This document shows, in pieces, positions 42,957 to 51,840 of a DNA stretch of 64,000 bases (position 1 is the first letter of the stretch; each line of letters begins with the position of its first letter). Origin of the DNA: Brevibacillus centrosporus (GTDB lineage: Bacteria; Bacillota; Bacilli; Brevibacillales; Brevibacillaceae); NCBI RefSeq assembly GCF_003710815.1, contig NZ_RHHP01000007.1, positions 1 through 64,000 of the forward strand, in the 5' to 3' direction. Made by a program: the position numbers and the translations under genes. The notes beneath the pieces are model-generated. The model made no database searches, was not told the origin of the DNA, and worked only from the letters and a program-made list of their open reading frames with translations.

Positions 42957-44996
42957 ATGAGCAGAACGCGCACGGTTGCGCTTCCCAAAGATTTGTATCG
43001 GAGGGCGTTTGTCGAGTCTTTTAAAAAATTGGACCCGCGCGTCATGATGAAGAATCCGGTGATGTTTGTGGTGGAGGTAGGGTTTGTCATAACCCTGCTT
43101 CTCACCTTCGTTCCCAACCTGTTTGGCGGAGAATCGGAACCCCTTTTCAACGCGGTAGTCAGCTTCATTCTCTTCGTGACCATCCTGTTTGCCAACTTCG
43201 CGGAGGCATTGGCGGAAGGGCGCGGGAAGGCACAAGCGGAGAGTCTGAAAAAAACCAAGCAGGAAACAAAGGCCCGCCGAATTGCCAAAGACGGATCCCT
43301 GCAAATGGTCAATTCCACTGATTTGCGCAAAGGTGACATCGTCATCGTGGAAACGGGTGAGCTGATCCCTAGCGACGGGGAAATCATCGAAGGGGTAGCC
43401 TCCGTTGACGAATCTGCCATTACGGGTGAATCTGCTCCTGTCATCAAAGAGGCGGGAGGGGATTTCAGCTCGGTTACAGGAGGCACGCGTGTCGTCAGCG
43501 ACCAGATCCGCATCCGAGTAACGACAGATCCTGGTGAATCGTTCCTCGACCGTATGATTTCATTGGTAGAAGGGGCGAAACGCCAAAAGACACCGAATGA
43601 GATTGCGCTGAGTACGCTTTTAGTAAGCTTGACCCTGATATTCCTGATCGTGTGCACGACACTCTTGCCGATTGCCGGATTTGTAAATGCAGCCATTCCG
43701 GTTGCAACACTGATTGCCTTGCTCGTTTGTCTGATCCCGACTACGATTGGTGGCTTATTGTCTGCGATCGGTATTGCCGGTATGGACCGTGTGACACAAT
43801 TCAACGTCATTGCCACGTCAGGGAAAGCTGTAGAGGCATCTGGTGATATCAACACCATCATTTTGGATAAGACAGGGACGATTACGCACGGAAACAGGAT
43901 GGCAGCGGAGTTTGTGACCGTAGGAAAAGCCAAACTGGAGGTGCTGAATAAAGTAGCAGCACAAAGCTCCCTGTACGATGAAACGCCAGAAGGTCGTTCC
44001 GTGATTGAGCTGGCCAAGAAACAGGGTTTGTCTAGCGAAGCGCTGCAGCTGCCTGGTTCAGAAGGAATAGAGTTCCGTGCTGAAACCCGCATGAGCGGTA
44101 CGAATCTGGCAGACGGCTCGCTTATTCGTAAAGGGGCTGTAGATGCCATCAAGAAATACGTTACCGAGCAGGGAGGCAGCATCCCCTCCGATTTGGAGAC
44201 GAAAGCGAATGCAATCGCGGTAGCCGGCGGAACGGCACTGGCTGTTGTGGAGGGCAAGACCATTCTGGGTTTGATTTATTTGAAAGATACCGTCAAGCCG
44301 GGGATGCGCGAGCGTTTTGAGGAGCTGCGCCGCATGGGGATTCGTACGGTGATGTGTACGGGCGACAACCCGCTGACGGCAGCGACTATTGCAAAAGAAG
44401 CCGGCGTCGATGACTTCGTGGCAGAGGCGAAACCGGAAGACAAGATTGCTTTAATCCGAAAAGAACAGGCAGAGGGTAAGCTGGTCGCGATGACTGGTGA
44501 TGGAACGAATGACGCGCCAGCACTCGCTCAGGCAGATGTCGGACTGGCGATGAACTCGGGGACAGTCGCGGCCAAAGAAGCGGCGAACATGGTCGACCTG
44601 GACTCCGACCCGACGAAAATCATCGAGGTGGTAGCCATCGGCAAACAGCTGTTAATGACTCGCGGTGCCTTGACAACCTTTAGTATCGCAAACGATGTAG
44701 CAAAATACTTTGCGATTATCCCGGCGATGTTCATGCTGGCGATTCCACAAATGAGTGCTCTTAACATCATGAATCTGGCGACACCGCAAAGTGCGATTTT
44801 GTCGGCGTTGATCTTCAATGCGATCATTATCCCGATCCTGATTCCGCTTGCGATGAAGGGTGTCAAATACACACCGATGAGTGCGTCGAAGCTGCTCAGC
44901 CGCAATCTCGTGATCTACGGTCTGGGGGGCATTCTCGTACCGTTTATCGGAATTAAGCTGATCGACATGATCCTCGCGACGTTTAGCCTGGTGTAA
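42957..44996 (+). CDS. kdpB: K+-transporting P-type ATPase catalytic subunit
   Basis: P-type ATPase of 679 residues with TGES ([11 protein letters not shown]), the phosphorylated Asp in [11 protein letters not shown], and [19 protein letters not shown] 42957 follows AAAGGAGAT; a longer frame to 42894 overlaps kdpA and lacks a ribosome site. It drives K+ movement through KdpA. Confidence 0.97.
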   Translation: MSRTRTVALPKDLYRRAFVESFKKLDPRVMMKNPVMFVVEVGFVITLLLTFVPNLFGGESEPLFNAVVSFILFVTILFANFAEALAEGRGKAQAESLKKTKQETKARRIAKDGSLQMVNSTDLRKGDIVIVETGELIPSDGEIIEGVASVDESAITGESAPVIKEAGGDFSSVTGGTRVVSDQIRIRVTTDPGESFLDRMISLVEGAKRQKTPNEIALSTLLVSLTLIFLIVCTTLLPIAGFVNAAIPVATLIALLVCLIPTTIGGLLSAIGIAGMDRVTQFNVIATSGKAVEASGDINTIILDKTGTITHGNRMAAEFVTVGKAKLEVLNKVAAQSSLYDETPEGRSVIELAKKQGLSSEALQLPGSEGIEFRAETRMSGTNLADGSLIRKGAVDAIKKYVTEQGGSIPSDLETKANAIAVAGGTALAVVEGKTILGLIYLKDTVKPGMRERFEELRRMGIRTVMCTGDNPLTAATIAKEAGVDDFVAEAKPEDKIALIRKEQAEGKLVAMTGDGTNDAPALAQADVGLAMNSGTVAAKEAANMVDLDSDPTKIIEVVAIGKQLLMTRGALTTFSIANDVAKYFAIIPAMFMLAIPQMSALNIMNLATPQSAILSALIFNAIIIPILIPLAMKGVKYTPMSASKLLSRNLVIYGLGGILVPFIGIKLIDMILATFSLV

Positions 44997-45032
44997 CCAT
45001 CATTTACGCAAAGAAAGCAAAGGTGAAGATAT

Positions 45033-45593
45033 ATGTGGCTTACCAATCTGCGTCTCAGTTTCGTTCTGTTGTTGATTTGCGGTCTGGCGTATCCGCTGGC
45101 TATGACGGGCATATCCCAAGTCGTCATGCCTGCACAGGCGAGCGGCAGCTTGATCGTCGATGAAAATGGCAAGGTGCTCGGCTCTGAACTGATTGGCCAG
45201 AACTTCACGGATCCGAAGTACTTTTCTGGACGCGTTTCTTCTATAGAAAATAACGCAGCAGGCTCTGGCTCCAACAACTACGCGCCTTCCAACCCTGCGC
45301 TTATCGAACGTACACAGAAGGATTTGGCTGCTTTTCTTGAAGCGAATCCGGGTGTCAAACAGGAGGATATCCCAGCGGATCTGTTGACTAACTCCGGCTC
45401 AGGTCTTGACCCGCATATTTCTCCACAAGCTGCCTTGGTACAGGTAGATCGTATTGCCAAGGCGAGAATCCTGGATCCAGCCAAGCTTCGGGCACTGATT
45501 GATGAACAGACAGAAGGCAGAAGCCTGGGGGTATTTGGTGAACCACGGGTAGATGTGTTGAAGCTGAACCTGGCACTGGATCAGCTTAAGTAA
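45033..45593 (+). CDS. kdpC: K+-transporting ATPase subunit C
   Basis: Subunit of 186 residues with a single N-terminal helix and the family motifs GQNFTDPKYFSGRVSS, NLAPSNP-like NNYAPSNPALIERT and SGSGLDPHISPQAALVQVDRIA. It stabilises the complex and raises nucleotide affinity. It is followed after 43 bp by the KdpD-like gene. Confidence 0.96.
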   Translation: MWLTNLRLSFVLLLICGLAYPLAMTGISQVVMPAQASGSLIVDENGKVLGSELIGQNFTDPKYFSGRVSSIENNAAGSGSNNYAPSNPALIERTQKDLAAFLEANPGVKQEDIPADLLTNSGSGLDPHISPQAALVQVDRIAKARILDPAKLRALIDEQTEGRSLGVFGEPRVDVLKLNLALDQLK

Positions 45594-45636
45594 GGAAACC
45601 CATCATTTCTCTACGTAAACAAAGGAGAGCGTGCGC

Positions 45637-47964
45637 ATGGCTGAGCAGTTTCGGAGAAAGTCCCCTGAAGAAATCCTGCAGTCCATTTCCAACATGCATC
45701 GAGGAAGGCTGAAAATCATCCTCGGGGCCGTGAGTGGTTCCGGCAAGACCTATCATTTGCTGATGGAAGGACAGAGCTTGAAAAAGAAGGGGATCGATGT
45801 GGTGGTCGGTATGCTGGGGACAGCCACGCGTCCGAAACTGGCTGAGCAGCTCGAGGGGCTGGAGAAAGTACCGGCGATTTCCTGGATCGCACAGAGCGAA
45901 GAAAAATGCGATCTGGACGTAGCCGCCATCGTAGCTCGTGATCCAGAGGTCGTACTTGTTGACGGGCTCGCTCATCGTAATCGTGCGGATGCTCCCAGAC
46001 AGACTCGTCTGGACGATGTACTGTATTTACTGAATCGCAATATCAGCGTGATCGCCACCGTCAATGTTTACGAGTTGGCTGGCATGAAGGAGCTGGCGGA
46101 ACGCTTGACCAAGGCAGAGGTACGGATTGACCAGTGCGTACCAGAAGACACCCTCGCTCTGGCAGACGAAGTAAAGCTTTTGGATGTGACGCCTGAATCC
46201 ATGCTGAAGCGGCTGGAGGAGGGGAACATTGAGGCTGCGCAAACACCTAATCTCCTGTTTCGGCGAGACAATTTGCACGTCTTGAGGGAGCTTGCCTTGC
46301 GATTTGTCGCCAATGGAGTCAACGAGGACTTGGAGGACTATCGGGAAAAGCACGGAATGGTTGGTGCCTCGGGAGCAACAGAGCGTGTGCTGGTGTCCGC
46401 CCAGTATCATTGGAATGGATCGATTCTGGTCAGAAGAGGCCAACAGGTGGCCAAGCGGCTCGGCGGAGAGCTCTTGGTCGTTTGCTTTCGGTCACCGGCG
46501 AAAAAGCTGACGAAGGAAGAGGCAACTTTTCGACGTTCCATCGGAAAGCTGGTCGAAAAAGTAGGGGGAGTATTCGAGGAGCGCCCTTTGCAGCGGAATA
46601 TGGAAGTGGCGAATGAGCTGGTCGCCTACGCGATGGACAACAACGTTACGCGTATTGTGATGGGACAGTCCAAGCGAACGCGATGGGAAGAAGTATGGTA
46701 TGGCTCTGTCGTCCACAGGATTTTGCGGAAGACGAGGAACATCGACATCTTAATTGTGGCGGACCGATCAGAGCGGGATGGCGAGCGGGTATTGCCGACG
46801 AAAAGAAGCGTCGTGAAGCCAAATCCGTATCGGCGTTTGTCTGAAGAAGAGGTCGAGCAGGAAATCGGGAAAATTCGGCGAGGGACACTGAAGGTTTACG
46901 TGGGTGCCGCGCCGGGAGTGGGAAAGACGTACACGATGCTTCGGGAAGGAAACGAGCTGGCGAGAAAAGGTATTGATGTAGTGATCGGCCTGTTGGAGAC
47001 CCACGGAAGAAAGGAAACGCTCGAGCAGGTAGGTGCCCTCCCTACCATCGCCCGTAAACAAATTCCGTACAAAAATGTCGTGCTCGAGGAGATGGACACG
47101 GATGCCATCATTCGCCGAAATCCGGAAGTGGTGCTGGTCGATGAGCTTGCCCATACCAACGTGCAGGGCAGCATCAACGAAAAACGCCATCAGGATGTGG
47201 AGAAAATTTTGTCGGCGGGTGTTTCTGTAATATCCACGATGAATATCCAGCACCTGGAGAGCCTGAATGACAGTGTGGAACAGATCACGGGCATCCGTGT
47301 GCGGGAAACGGTACCCGATCACATTCTCCACCAGGCGGAAGAGGTAGAGCTGATCGATATTTCCCCTAAAGCTTTGCGTCAGAGGATGCGTGAGGGAAAC
47401 ATTTACGCAATGGAAAAGGTAGAGCAGTCCCTAAATCACTTTTTTAAAACAGGGAACTTGATCGCCTTGCGCGAGCTGGCTTTGCGCGAAGTGGCGGACG
47501 ATGTGGATGAGCGTCTGGAGGCTTGGGAGAGGCGGACACTTCGCGGACCGTGGCGGCAGCAGGAAGTCATTTTTGTCTGTGTCAATTTGCGTGCAGACAG
47601 CGAACGTCTGATACGGAGGGGGTTTCGCATCGCTTATCGCTTAAAGGCCAAGTGGTTTGTCGCCTATGTGCAGGACCATGAGCCCTTGACTGCGGAGGAG
47701 GGGCAGCAGCTGGAAAAGCTGAAGAAGCTGACAGAGAGGCTCGGCGGGACCTTTGAACAAGGGAGAGCGGTCAGTCGGCGCAAGGTCTTTACCCAGCTCG
47801 TCAGCCAGATGAACGCGAGGCAAGCAACTCAAGCCGTGATCGGACAATCAGCGAGGACGAGGTGGAAAGAAATTCGGGAAGGATCCGTGATTCTGCGGCT
47901 GCTGCGGGAAGTTCGCCACATGGATGTGCTGGTCGTAGCTGATCATACACCCGACATCGGATAA
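45637..47964 (+). CDS. Kinase-less tandem KdpD sensor protein
   Basis: Protein of 775 residues made of two copies of the KdpD N-terminal region (KdpD P-loop domain plus universal-stress domain) and nothing else; there are no transmembrane helices, HisKA or ATPase domains. Copy 2 (about 405-775) is canonical: Walker A GAAPGVGKT at 423-431, VVLVDELAHTN near 498-508, and NIQHLESLND. Copy 1 (1-400) is diverged: GAVSGSGKT at 30-38, VLVDGLAHRN with Glu replaced by Gly, and VNVYELAGM where HLESLND should be. Kinase-less KdpD proteins of a single unit exist in Bacilli; a fused pair is unusual. KdpE is absent nearby. ATG 45637 has AAAGGAGAG at the right distance. Confidence 0.88.
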   Translation: MAEQFRRKSPEEILQSISNMHRGRLKIILGAVSGSGKTYHLLMEGQSLKKKGIDVVVGMLGTATRPKLAEQLEGLEKVPAISWIAQSEEKCDLDVAAIVARDPEVVLVDGLAHRNRADAPRQTRLDDVLYLLNRNISVIATVNVYELAGMKELAERLTKAEVRIDQCVPEDTLALADEVKLLDVTPESMLKRLEEGNIEAAQTPNLLFRRDNLHVLRELALRFVANGVNEDLEDYREKHGMVGASGATERVLVSAQYHWNGSILVRRGQQVAKRLGGELLVVCFRSPAKKLTKEEATFRRSIGKLVEKVGGVFEERPLQRNMEVANELVAYAMDNNVTRIVMGQSKRTRWEEVWYGSVVHRILRKTRNIDILIVADRSERDGERVLPTKRSVVKPNPYRRLSEEEVEQEIGKIRRGTLKVYVGAAPGVGKTYTMLREGNELARKGIDVVIGLLETHGRKETLEQVGALPTIARKQIPYKNVVLEEMDTDAIIRRNPEVVLVDELAHTNVQGSINEKRHQDVEKILSAGVSVISTMNIQHLESLNDSVEQITGIRVRETVPDHILHQAEEVELIDISPKALRQRMREGNIYAMEKVEQSLNHFFKTGNLIALRELALREVADDVDERLEAWERRTLRGPWRQQEVIFVCVNLRADSERLIRRGFRIAYRLKAKWFVAYVQDHEPLTAEEGQQLEKLKKLTERLGGTFEQGRAVSRRKVFTQLVSQMNARQATQAVIGQSARTRWKEIREGSVILRLLREVRHMDVLVVADHTPDIG

Positions 47965-47977
47965 GGGAGGATTACAA

Positions 47978-48733
47978 ATGGGTGGAGAGAAGGAAGAACG
48001 ATGGGAGCAAAGGATGGCGGACGCCTTTAGACAGCTGGATACGTTCTTAGAGGGTCATGGACATCAGAGCTTAGAGCAGTCAGAGCCCTGTACAGAAAAG
48101 CAACTGTTTGCTTTACTGACCCGGGTTTACTTGAATGAGGAAGAGATCCGTGTGAGGCAAAAGCTGAAGCGAAAGTCCTCCCAGCGTATTTCTCGTGTCA
48201 TTCACGAAAAGGTTGGAGTGTTTCTCTCACAGAGGCTGCCCGACTACGAGTTTTACGCTATGGAAGGGTTGCTATTTGCCAAAAAGGATAAAGAGATCGT
48301 GGCTGTGCTCAAATGTATTCCGGATTTGGGCAGCTACGATACCCACTCTTGGAATGCGACTATCGCAAGATTTGTGAAGCAATACCAAAAACGGTTTCAG
48401 CTGGCTCCTGAACGGCTGCTGTTTGTCGTCTGCTCCCTTTCGAAGAGTCTGGATGCCGCACATGCCAAAGAATTGACGGGAATCGAGGTGTGGACGGGCA
48501 CGGCGCTCACGGCACCTGCGTACCGGGAGGCGCTGCAGGCGTATGTGGGCAAATGTGTAGAAACGATTGCTGCACTGCCCATCCCCGCCCAACAGGTTTA
48601 TTTTCTGAGCGGCGATGTGCATCCCAACGCTTTGGCCTGTCAATTGCTCCAAGGAGAAGCGACGAATTTTCCTGATCGCTGGCTGCGTCCATCCGTCAGT
48701 GAGTTAATCCAGTTTTTGGATGGCAAGCTGTGA
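47978..48733 (+). CDS. Unknown protein closely linked to the KdpD-like gene
   Basis: I do not recognise this 251-residue soluble protein. It starts 13 bp after the KdpD-like stop, behind AAGGGAGG, so it is part of the kdp transcript. The N-terminal half is rich in charged helix (KQLFALLTRVYLNEEEIRVRQKLKRKS). The middle block FYAMEGLLFAKKDKEIVAVLKC has a spacing of Glu and Lys that loosely recalls nuclease folds, but I would not call it. The C-terminal part (VYFLSGDVHPNALACQLLQGE) is alpha/beta. Its position suggests a role in potassium homeostasis. Confidence 0.75.
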   Translation: MGGEKEERWEQRMADAFRQLDTFLEGHGHQSLEQSEPCTEKQLFALLTRVYLNEEEIRVRQKLKRKSSQRISRVIHEKVGVFLSQRLPDYEFYAMEGLLFAKKDKEIVAVLKCIPDLGSYDTHSWNATIARFVKQYQKRFQLAPERLLFVVCSLSKSLDAAHAKELTGIEVWTGTALTAPAYREALQAYVGKCVETIAALPIPAQQVYFLSGDVHPNALACQLLQGEATNFPDRWLRPSVSELIQFLDGKL

Positions 48734-48769
48734 TATACTGATGGCATTTACAGCAGTAATCAGGAGGGA

Positions 48770-49660
48770 TTGGCGATAAAAGTAAACGTGGTGGGGATAC
48801 CTCATTTTGCTGGAGCGTATGTTTCGGGGACGGAGCTTGCGCCAGACGCACTGCGAAAGGCTGGTCTGGTGGAAAAGATGCAAGGGCTGGGGCTGGAAGT
48901 ACAGGATGCAGGAAATCTGAAGCTTCCAGATTATTTGCCACGGCACAATATTCCGCCGGTTCGCAATTGGCCTGCTCCGCGCATGCTGTGGGACTTGCTC
49001 ACAGAAGAGGCACGCAGCTGGTTGAAGGGTGAGGATTTTGCCCTTCTGCTCGGGGGAGATTGCAGTACGATCGTAGGCACAGCGGCAGCCTTCAGCCAGT
49101 TGTATGGAGAAAAAGCATACCTGCTGGTGATCGACGGCCATTTCGATGCGGTTCGTCCCACTGCGACTCGCTGCATCGGGGCTGCGGGCATGGGACTCTG
49201 GTTTTTGCTGCAGGGCCGTGAAATGTGGATCGCGGATACTGGCTGGACGGCAGAGCGAATGACGGTGATTGGCTGCCAGGAGCAGCCCGTGCAGAACTAC
49301 GGCGTAGAAATCGTTACACTTGCCCAGCTTCGCTCGGTTGATTTGCTGGATCGGGTCCGCACCGTTTTGGAGAAAATTCCGGCAGATGCGAAACTGCTTG
49401 TCCATTTCGACGTAGATGTAATGGACGAAGAAGCGATGGCTGCCGCGTACGCACCGAGCAAAGTCGGACTATCTCTGGCAGAGGCAGAACGCTTGGTGAC
49501 AGCGGTGGTGCAAGATCGACGGGTAGTGGGCCTCGAAGTAACGGAGTTTTCTGCGTTGCGAGACACGACAGGAGAACAGGCTGAAAGACTTGTTCATTTG
49601 CTGGCGAATGTATTGTCTACTCGCGCGAGAGCAGCTTCTTCTGATACACTAAAGATATAA
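48770..49660 (+). CDS. Arginase/ureohydrolase-fold protein
   Basis: Protein of 296 residues with the arginase-family metal motifs: GGDCS (where His is usual), DGHFDA (matching DAHxD) and HFDVDVMDEE (matching DxDxxD). Thus the first metal ligand is replaced by Cys while the other Asp/His ligands remain. True arginases keep His there, so the substrate or metal may differ. The start is TTG 48770 behind CAGGAGGG. It lies between the kdp-linked unknown gene and spo0M; no arginine pathway genes are adjacent. Confidence 0.82.
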   Translation: MAIKVNVVGIPHFAGAYVSGTELAPDALRKAGLVEKMQGLGLEVQDAGNLKLPDYLPRHNIPPVRNWPAPRMLWDLLTEEARSWLKGEDFALLLGGDCSTIVGTAAAFSQLYGEKAYLLVIDGHFDAVRPTATRCIGAAGMGLWFLLQGREMWIADTGWTAERMTVIGCQEQPVQNYGVEIVTLAQLRSVDLLDRVRTVLEKIPADAKLLVHFDVDVMDEEAMAAAYAPSKVGLSLAEAERLVTAVVQDRRVVGLEVTEFSALRDTTGEQAERLVHLLANVLSTRARAASSDTLKI

Positions 49661-49690
49661 GTGATTACTTATGAGTGGAGGAGAAGCTTT

Positions 49691-50653
49691 ATGCTGAAAA
49701 AGCTGATGGCTAAATTGGGTGTTGGAGCAGCAAAGGTAGATTTGCAGCTGGATCGTTCCGGGTATCGCCTCGGGGAAACAATGACGGGTGTCGTGCGAAT
49801 TGAAGGCGGCAATGTCGAGCAGAGCATTAGCGATCTGAGCGCGGTACTGATGATGAAGGCCTATGTAAAGGGACAGGAAGTGCGGAAGGCCGTTCAACTG
49901 TACCCGGTACGAAGCAATTTCACGGTTCAGCCAAAACCTGCTGTTCAGGAGATCCCTTTTGCTTTTGAATTGCCGGAAGGTTTGGCTATGTCCACGCCGT
50001 CCATTCAATATTTCCTGCATACGAAGCTGGATGTAGAGATGGCGCTGGACCCGACGGATATGGACTTCATCCAGGTGCTCCCGCCTGAACCGGTAGAAAG
50101 CGTCCTGCAAGCCTTAGAGCGTCTCGATTTGCGCCAAAAGCAGGACTCCGGAAAGCTGACCCCATATGGCCAGGAGTTTTCCTTTTTCCCGGCTACCCAG
50201 CTAGGGATGCCGCTGAAGGAGCTGGAGGTCATCTTCTTCTCGGCGCCAGGTGAGCTGAAGCTGCTGGTCGAGCTGGACCTCGCTACAGGCTTCTTGAGAC
50301 GCGAGGTGGAGTACAAAGCGGAAATCGTGGTCCCACAAGGACTGCTTCAGCCAGGGCAGGAAGAAGAGCTCTCCCGTTTCCTGCTGGAGACCATTCGTGA
50401 ATACGCGAACAACCCAAGCGTAATCCCGTACGTATCCATGGCAGCCTACCGCCAAGGCCAATACGGCCATCACAGTCACCGCGGCAGCGGAATGGGCGGC
50501 ATGATCGGCGGTATGGCAGCAGGCTTCCTCGGAGGAATGCTGCTCAATGAAATGATGTTCGGTGACGAGGAAATGGCTTCGGAGGATGACATGGGCGGAG
50601 ACGAAGGCGACGACGGCGGTTTCGACTTCGGTGGATTTGACGAAGAACTGTAA
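49691..50653 (+). CDS. spo0M: Sporulation-control protein Spo0M
   Basis: Arrestin-fold protein of 320 residues of the SpoOM family (KVDLQLDRSGYRLGETMTGVVRIEGG, then IPFAFELPEGLAMSTPSIQYFLHTKLDV, in parts). In B. subtilis Spo0M affects the phosphorelay stage of sporulation. The C-terminus is unusual, with a His/Gly stretch (GHHSHRGSGMGGMIGGMAAG) followed by an acidic Gly/Asp/Glu-rich tail. ATG 49691 follows GGAGGAG; the frame to 49661 has no ribosome site. Confidence 0.88.
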   Translation: MLKKLMAKLGVGAAKVDLQLDRSGYRLGETMTGVVRIEGGNVEQSISDLSAVLMMKAYVKGQEVRKAVQLYPVRSNFTVQPKPAVQEIPFAFELPEGLAMSTPSIQYFLHTKLDVEMALDPTDMDFIQVLPPEPVESVLQALERLDLRQKQDSGKLTPYGQEFSFFPATQLGMPLKELEVIFFSAPGELKLLVELDLATGFLRREVEYKAEIVVPQGLLQPGQEEELSRFLLETIREYANNPSVIPYVSMAAYRQGQYGHHSHRGSGMGGMIGGMAAGFLGGMLLNEMMFGDEEMASEDDMGGDEGDDGGFDFGGFDEEL

Positions 50654-50670
50654 GAATAGACACGAATAGG

Positions 50671-50715
50671 AAAAGCCATCACTTGCCTATGATGAGGCAG
50701 GGGGTGGCTTTTTTG
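50671..50715 (+). terminator. Terminator after spo0M
   Basis: AAAAGCCATC/GTGGCTTTTTT and TGCCT/AGGCA form a long interrupted hairpin with T-run. Confidence 0.75.
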
Positions 50716-50795
50716 TAGGTGGCTCGGGTTTGCCGGTCAATACTTCTTTGAATTGGATTTTTCCCGCTGAATCCACTTTCAAAAACGCCGCCAAG

Positions 50796-50992
50796 GAAAA
50801 CGGAGAAAAAAACGGAGGTCTTAGGGACACAGCCGAGGTGCAATGAAAAAAGAGGAACATTTTTTTGCGTCCAACGTGCGTACGCTCCAGGAGACGGCTG
50901 CTTTTGGACGCGGTTCCTCTTTTAAATGGAGCCGTGCAGAAATGCCCCCCGCGCACGTGGCCCTACGAACCGCAGTTTTTTTCTCCGTTTTC
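50796..50992. mobile_element. MITE-like palindromic element (197 bp)
   Basis: An 18-bp perfect terminal inverted repeat (GAAAACGGAGAAAAAAAC at 50796-50813, complement at 50975-50992) is flanked on both sides by CAAG, a likely 4-bp target duplication. Internal nested repeats lie at 50848-50858/50913-50923 (AAAAGAGGAAC) and 50867-50874/50904-50911 (GCGTCCAA). The whole can fold into one long hairpin. It encodes no protein. It sits in a 401-bp gap between spo0M and ytaF. A non-autonomous transposable element, or a repeat family with regulatory function, fits best. Confidence 0.6.
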
Positions 50993-51054
50993 CAAGCACA
51001 TAGGATAGGCCAACAGCGTATACCTAATAGGCAACGAGAAAGAGGTGACCATAT

Positions 51055-51735
51055 ATGAGCGGATGGCTCTCGCTCCTGCTCGTTTCCCTGGCCATCAGTA
51101 TGGACAGTGTCAGTGTAGGGTTGACGTATGGGCTGCGCAATATGAGAATGCCGTTCCTGTCGCTTATTGTCGTGTCGGGTTGTTCGTTTGTCGTTGTTTA
51201 TGGTGTCATGATGGTTGGTTCGTCCCTGACGTATTGGCTGACTCCGGAGATCGGAAAGCAAATCGGGGCGGCTGTTTTGATTGTGATGGGGCTATTTACG
51301 CTTTGGAGGCTTGTTTCTCCCCGCTCTACCGCCGAGGAGGAGCAGAGCTCAAAAGTGGATGTAGCGCTCGTGGAAAAAGAGGGAGAGCCCGAGTGGAAGG
51401 TGCTCTCGCAATTTCGCGTATTTGGCGTAATGATTCAGATTCTTCGCGATCCGGCCCAGGCGGATACTGACCGTTCGGGTCATATCATGGGCTGGGAAGC
51501 CGTTATGCTCGGGTTGGCGCTGTCGCTGGATGCCTTTGGAGCGGGGATTAGCCTGACCTTTCTCGGCTATTCTCCTTTGGTGGTCGCTCTCTGCATTGCC
51601 GTGATGAGCGCACTATTGCTGCAGATTGGTCTGACACTGGGGCGTCGTGCCGGGCAAAGCAAATGGATTTCCAAGCTGACCTGGCTGCCGCCGATTCTTT
51701 TGATCTGCATTGGGGTTGCGAAAAGTTTTAAATAG
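51055..51735 (+). CDS. ytaF: Sporulation membrane protein YtaF (MntP-like)
   Basis: Membrane protein of 226 residues with six predicted helices of the MntP/YtaF superfamily. The two half-repeats are visible as SLAISMDSVSVGLTYGL near the start and LALSLDAFGAGISLTF past the middle, each with the conserved Asp. YtaF is made during sporulation in Bacilli; a manganese efflux role is known for the MntP relatives. AAAGAGGTGA precedes the ATG. Confidence 0.88.
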   Translation: MSGWLSLLLVSLAISMDSVSVGLTYGLRNMRMPFLSLIVVSGCSFVVVYGVMMVGSSLTYWLTPEIGKQIGAAVLIVMGLFTLWRLVSPRSTAEEEQSSKVDVALVEKEGEPEWKVLSQFRVFGVMIQILRDPAQADTDRSGHIMGWEAVMLGLALSLDAFGAGISLTFLGYSPLVVALCIAVMSALLLQIGLTLGRRAGQSKWISKLTWLPPILLICIGVAKSFK

Positions 51736-51749
51736 CGTAAATTCATCTG

Positions 51750-51783
51750 CCCGTCCCAAGCACAAGGGACGGGTTGTTTTATT
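51750..51783 (+). terminator. Rho-independent terminator after ytaF
   Basis: CCCGTCCC (51750-51757) and GGGACGGG (51766-51773) with T-rich tail. Confidence 0.85.
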
Positions 51784-51840
51784 TTGTGGCTCGTCTGCAT
51801 ACATATCAGAAGGAGTGAGAAGTGGATGGAGGAGATGTAG

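Noticed and set aside
42932..44263. 443-codon minus-strand frame
   Set aside because: It is antisense to kdpB; no start signal and no family resemblance.
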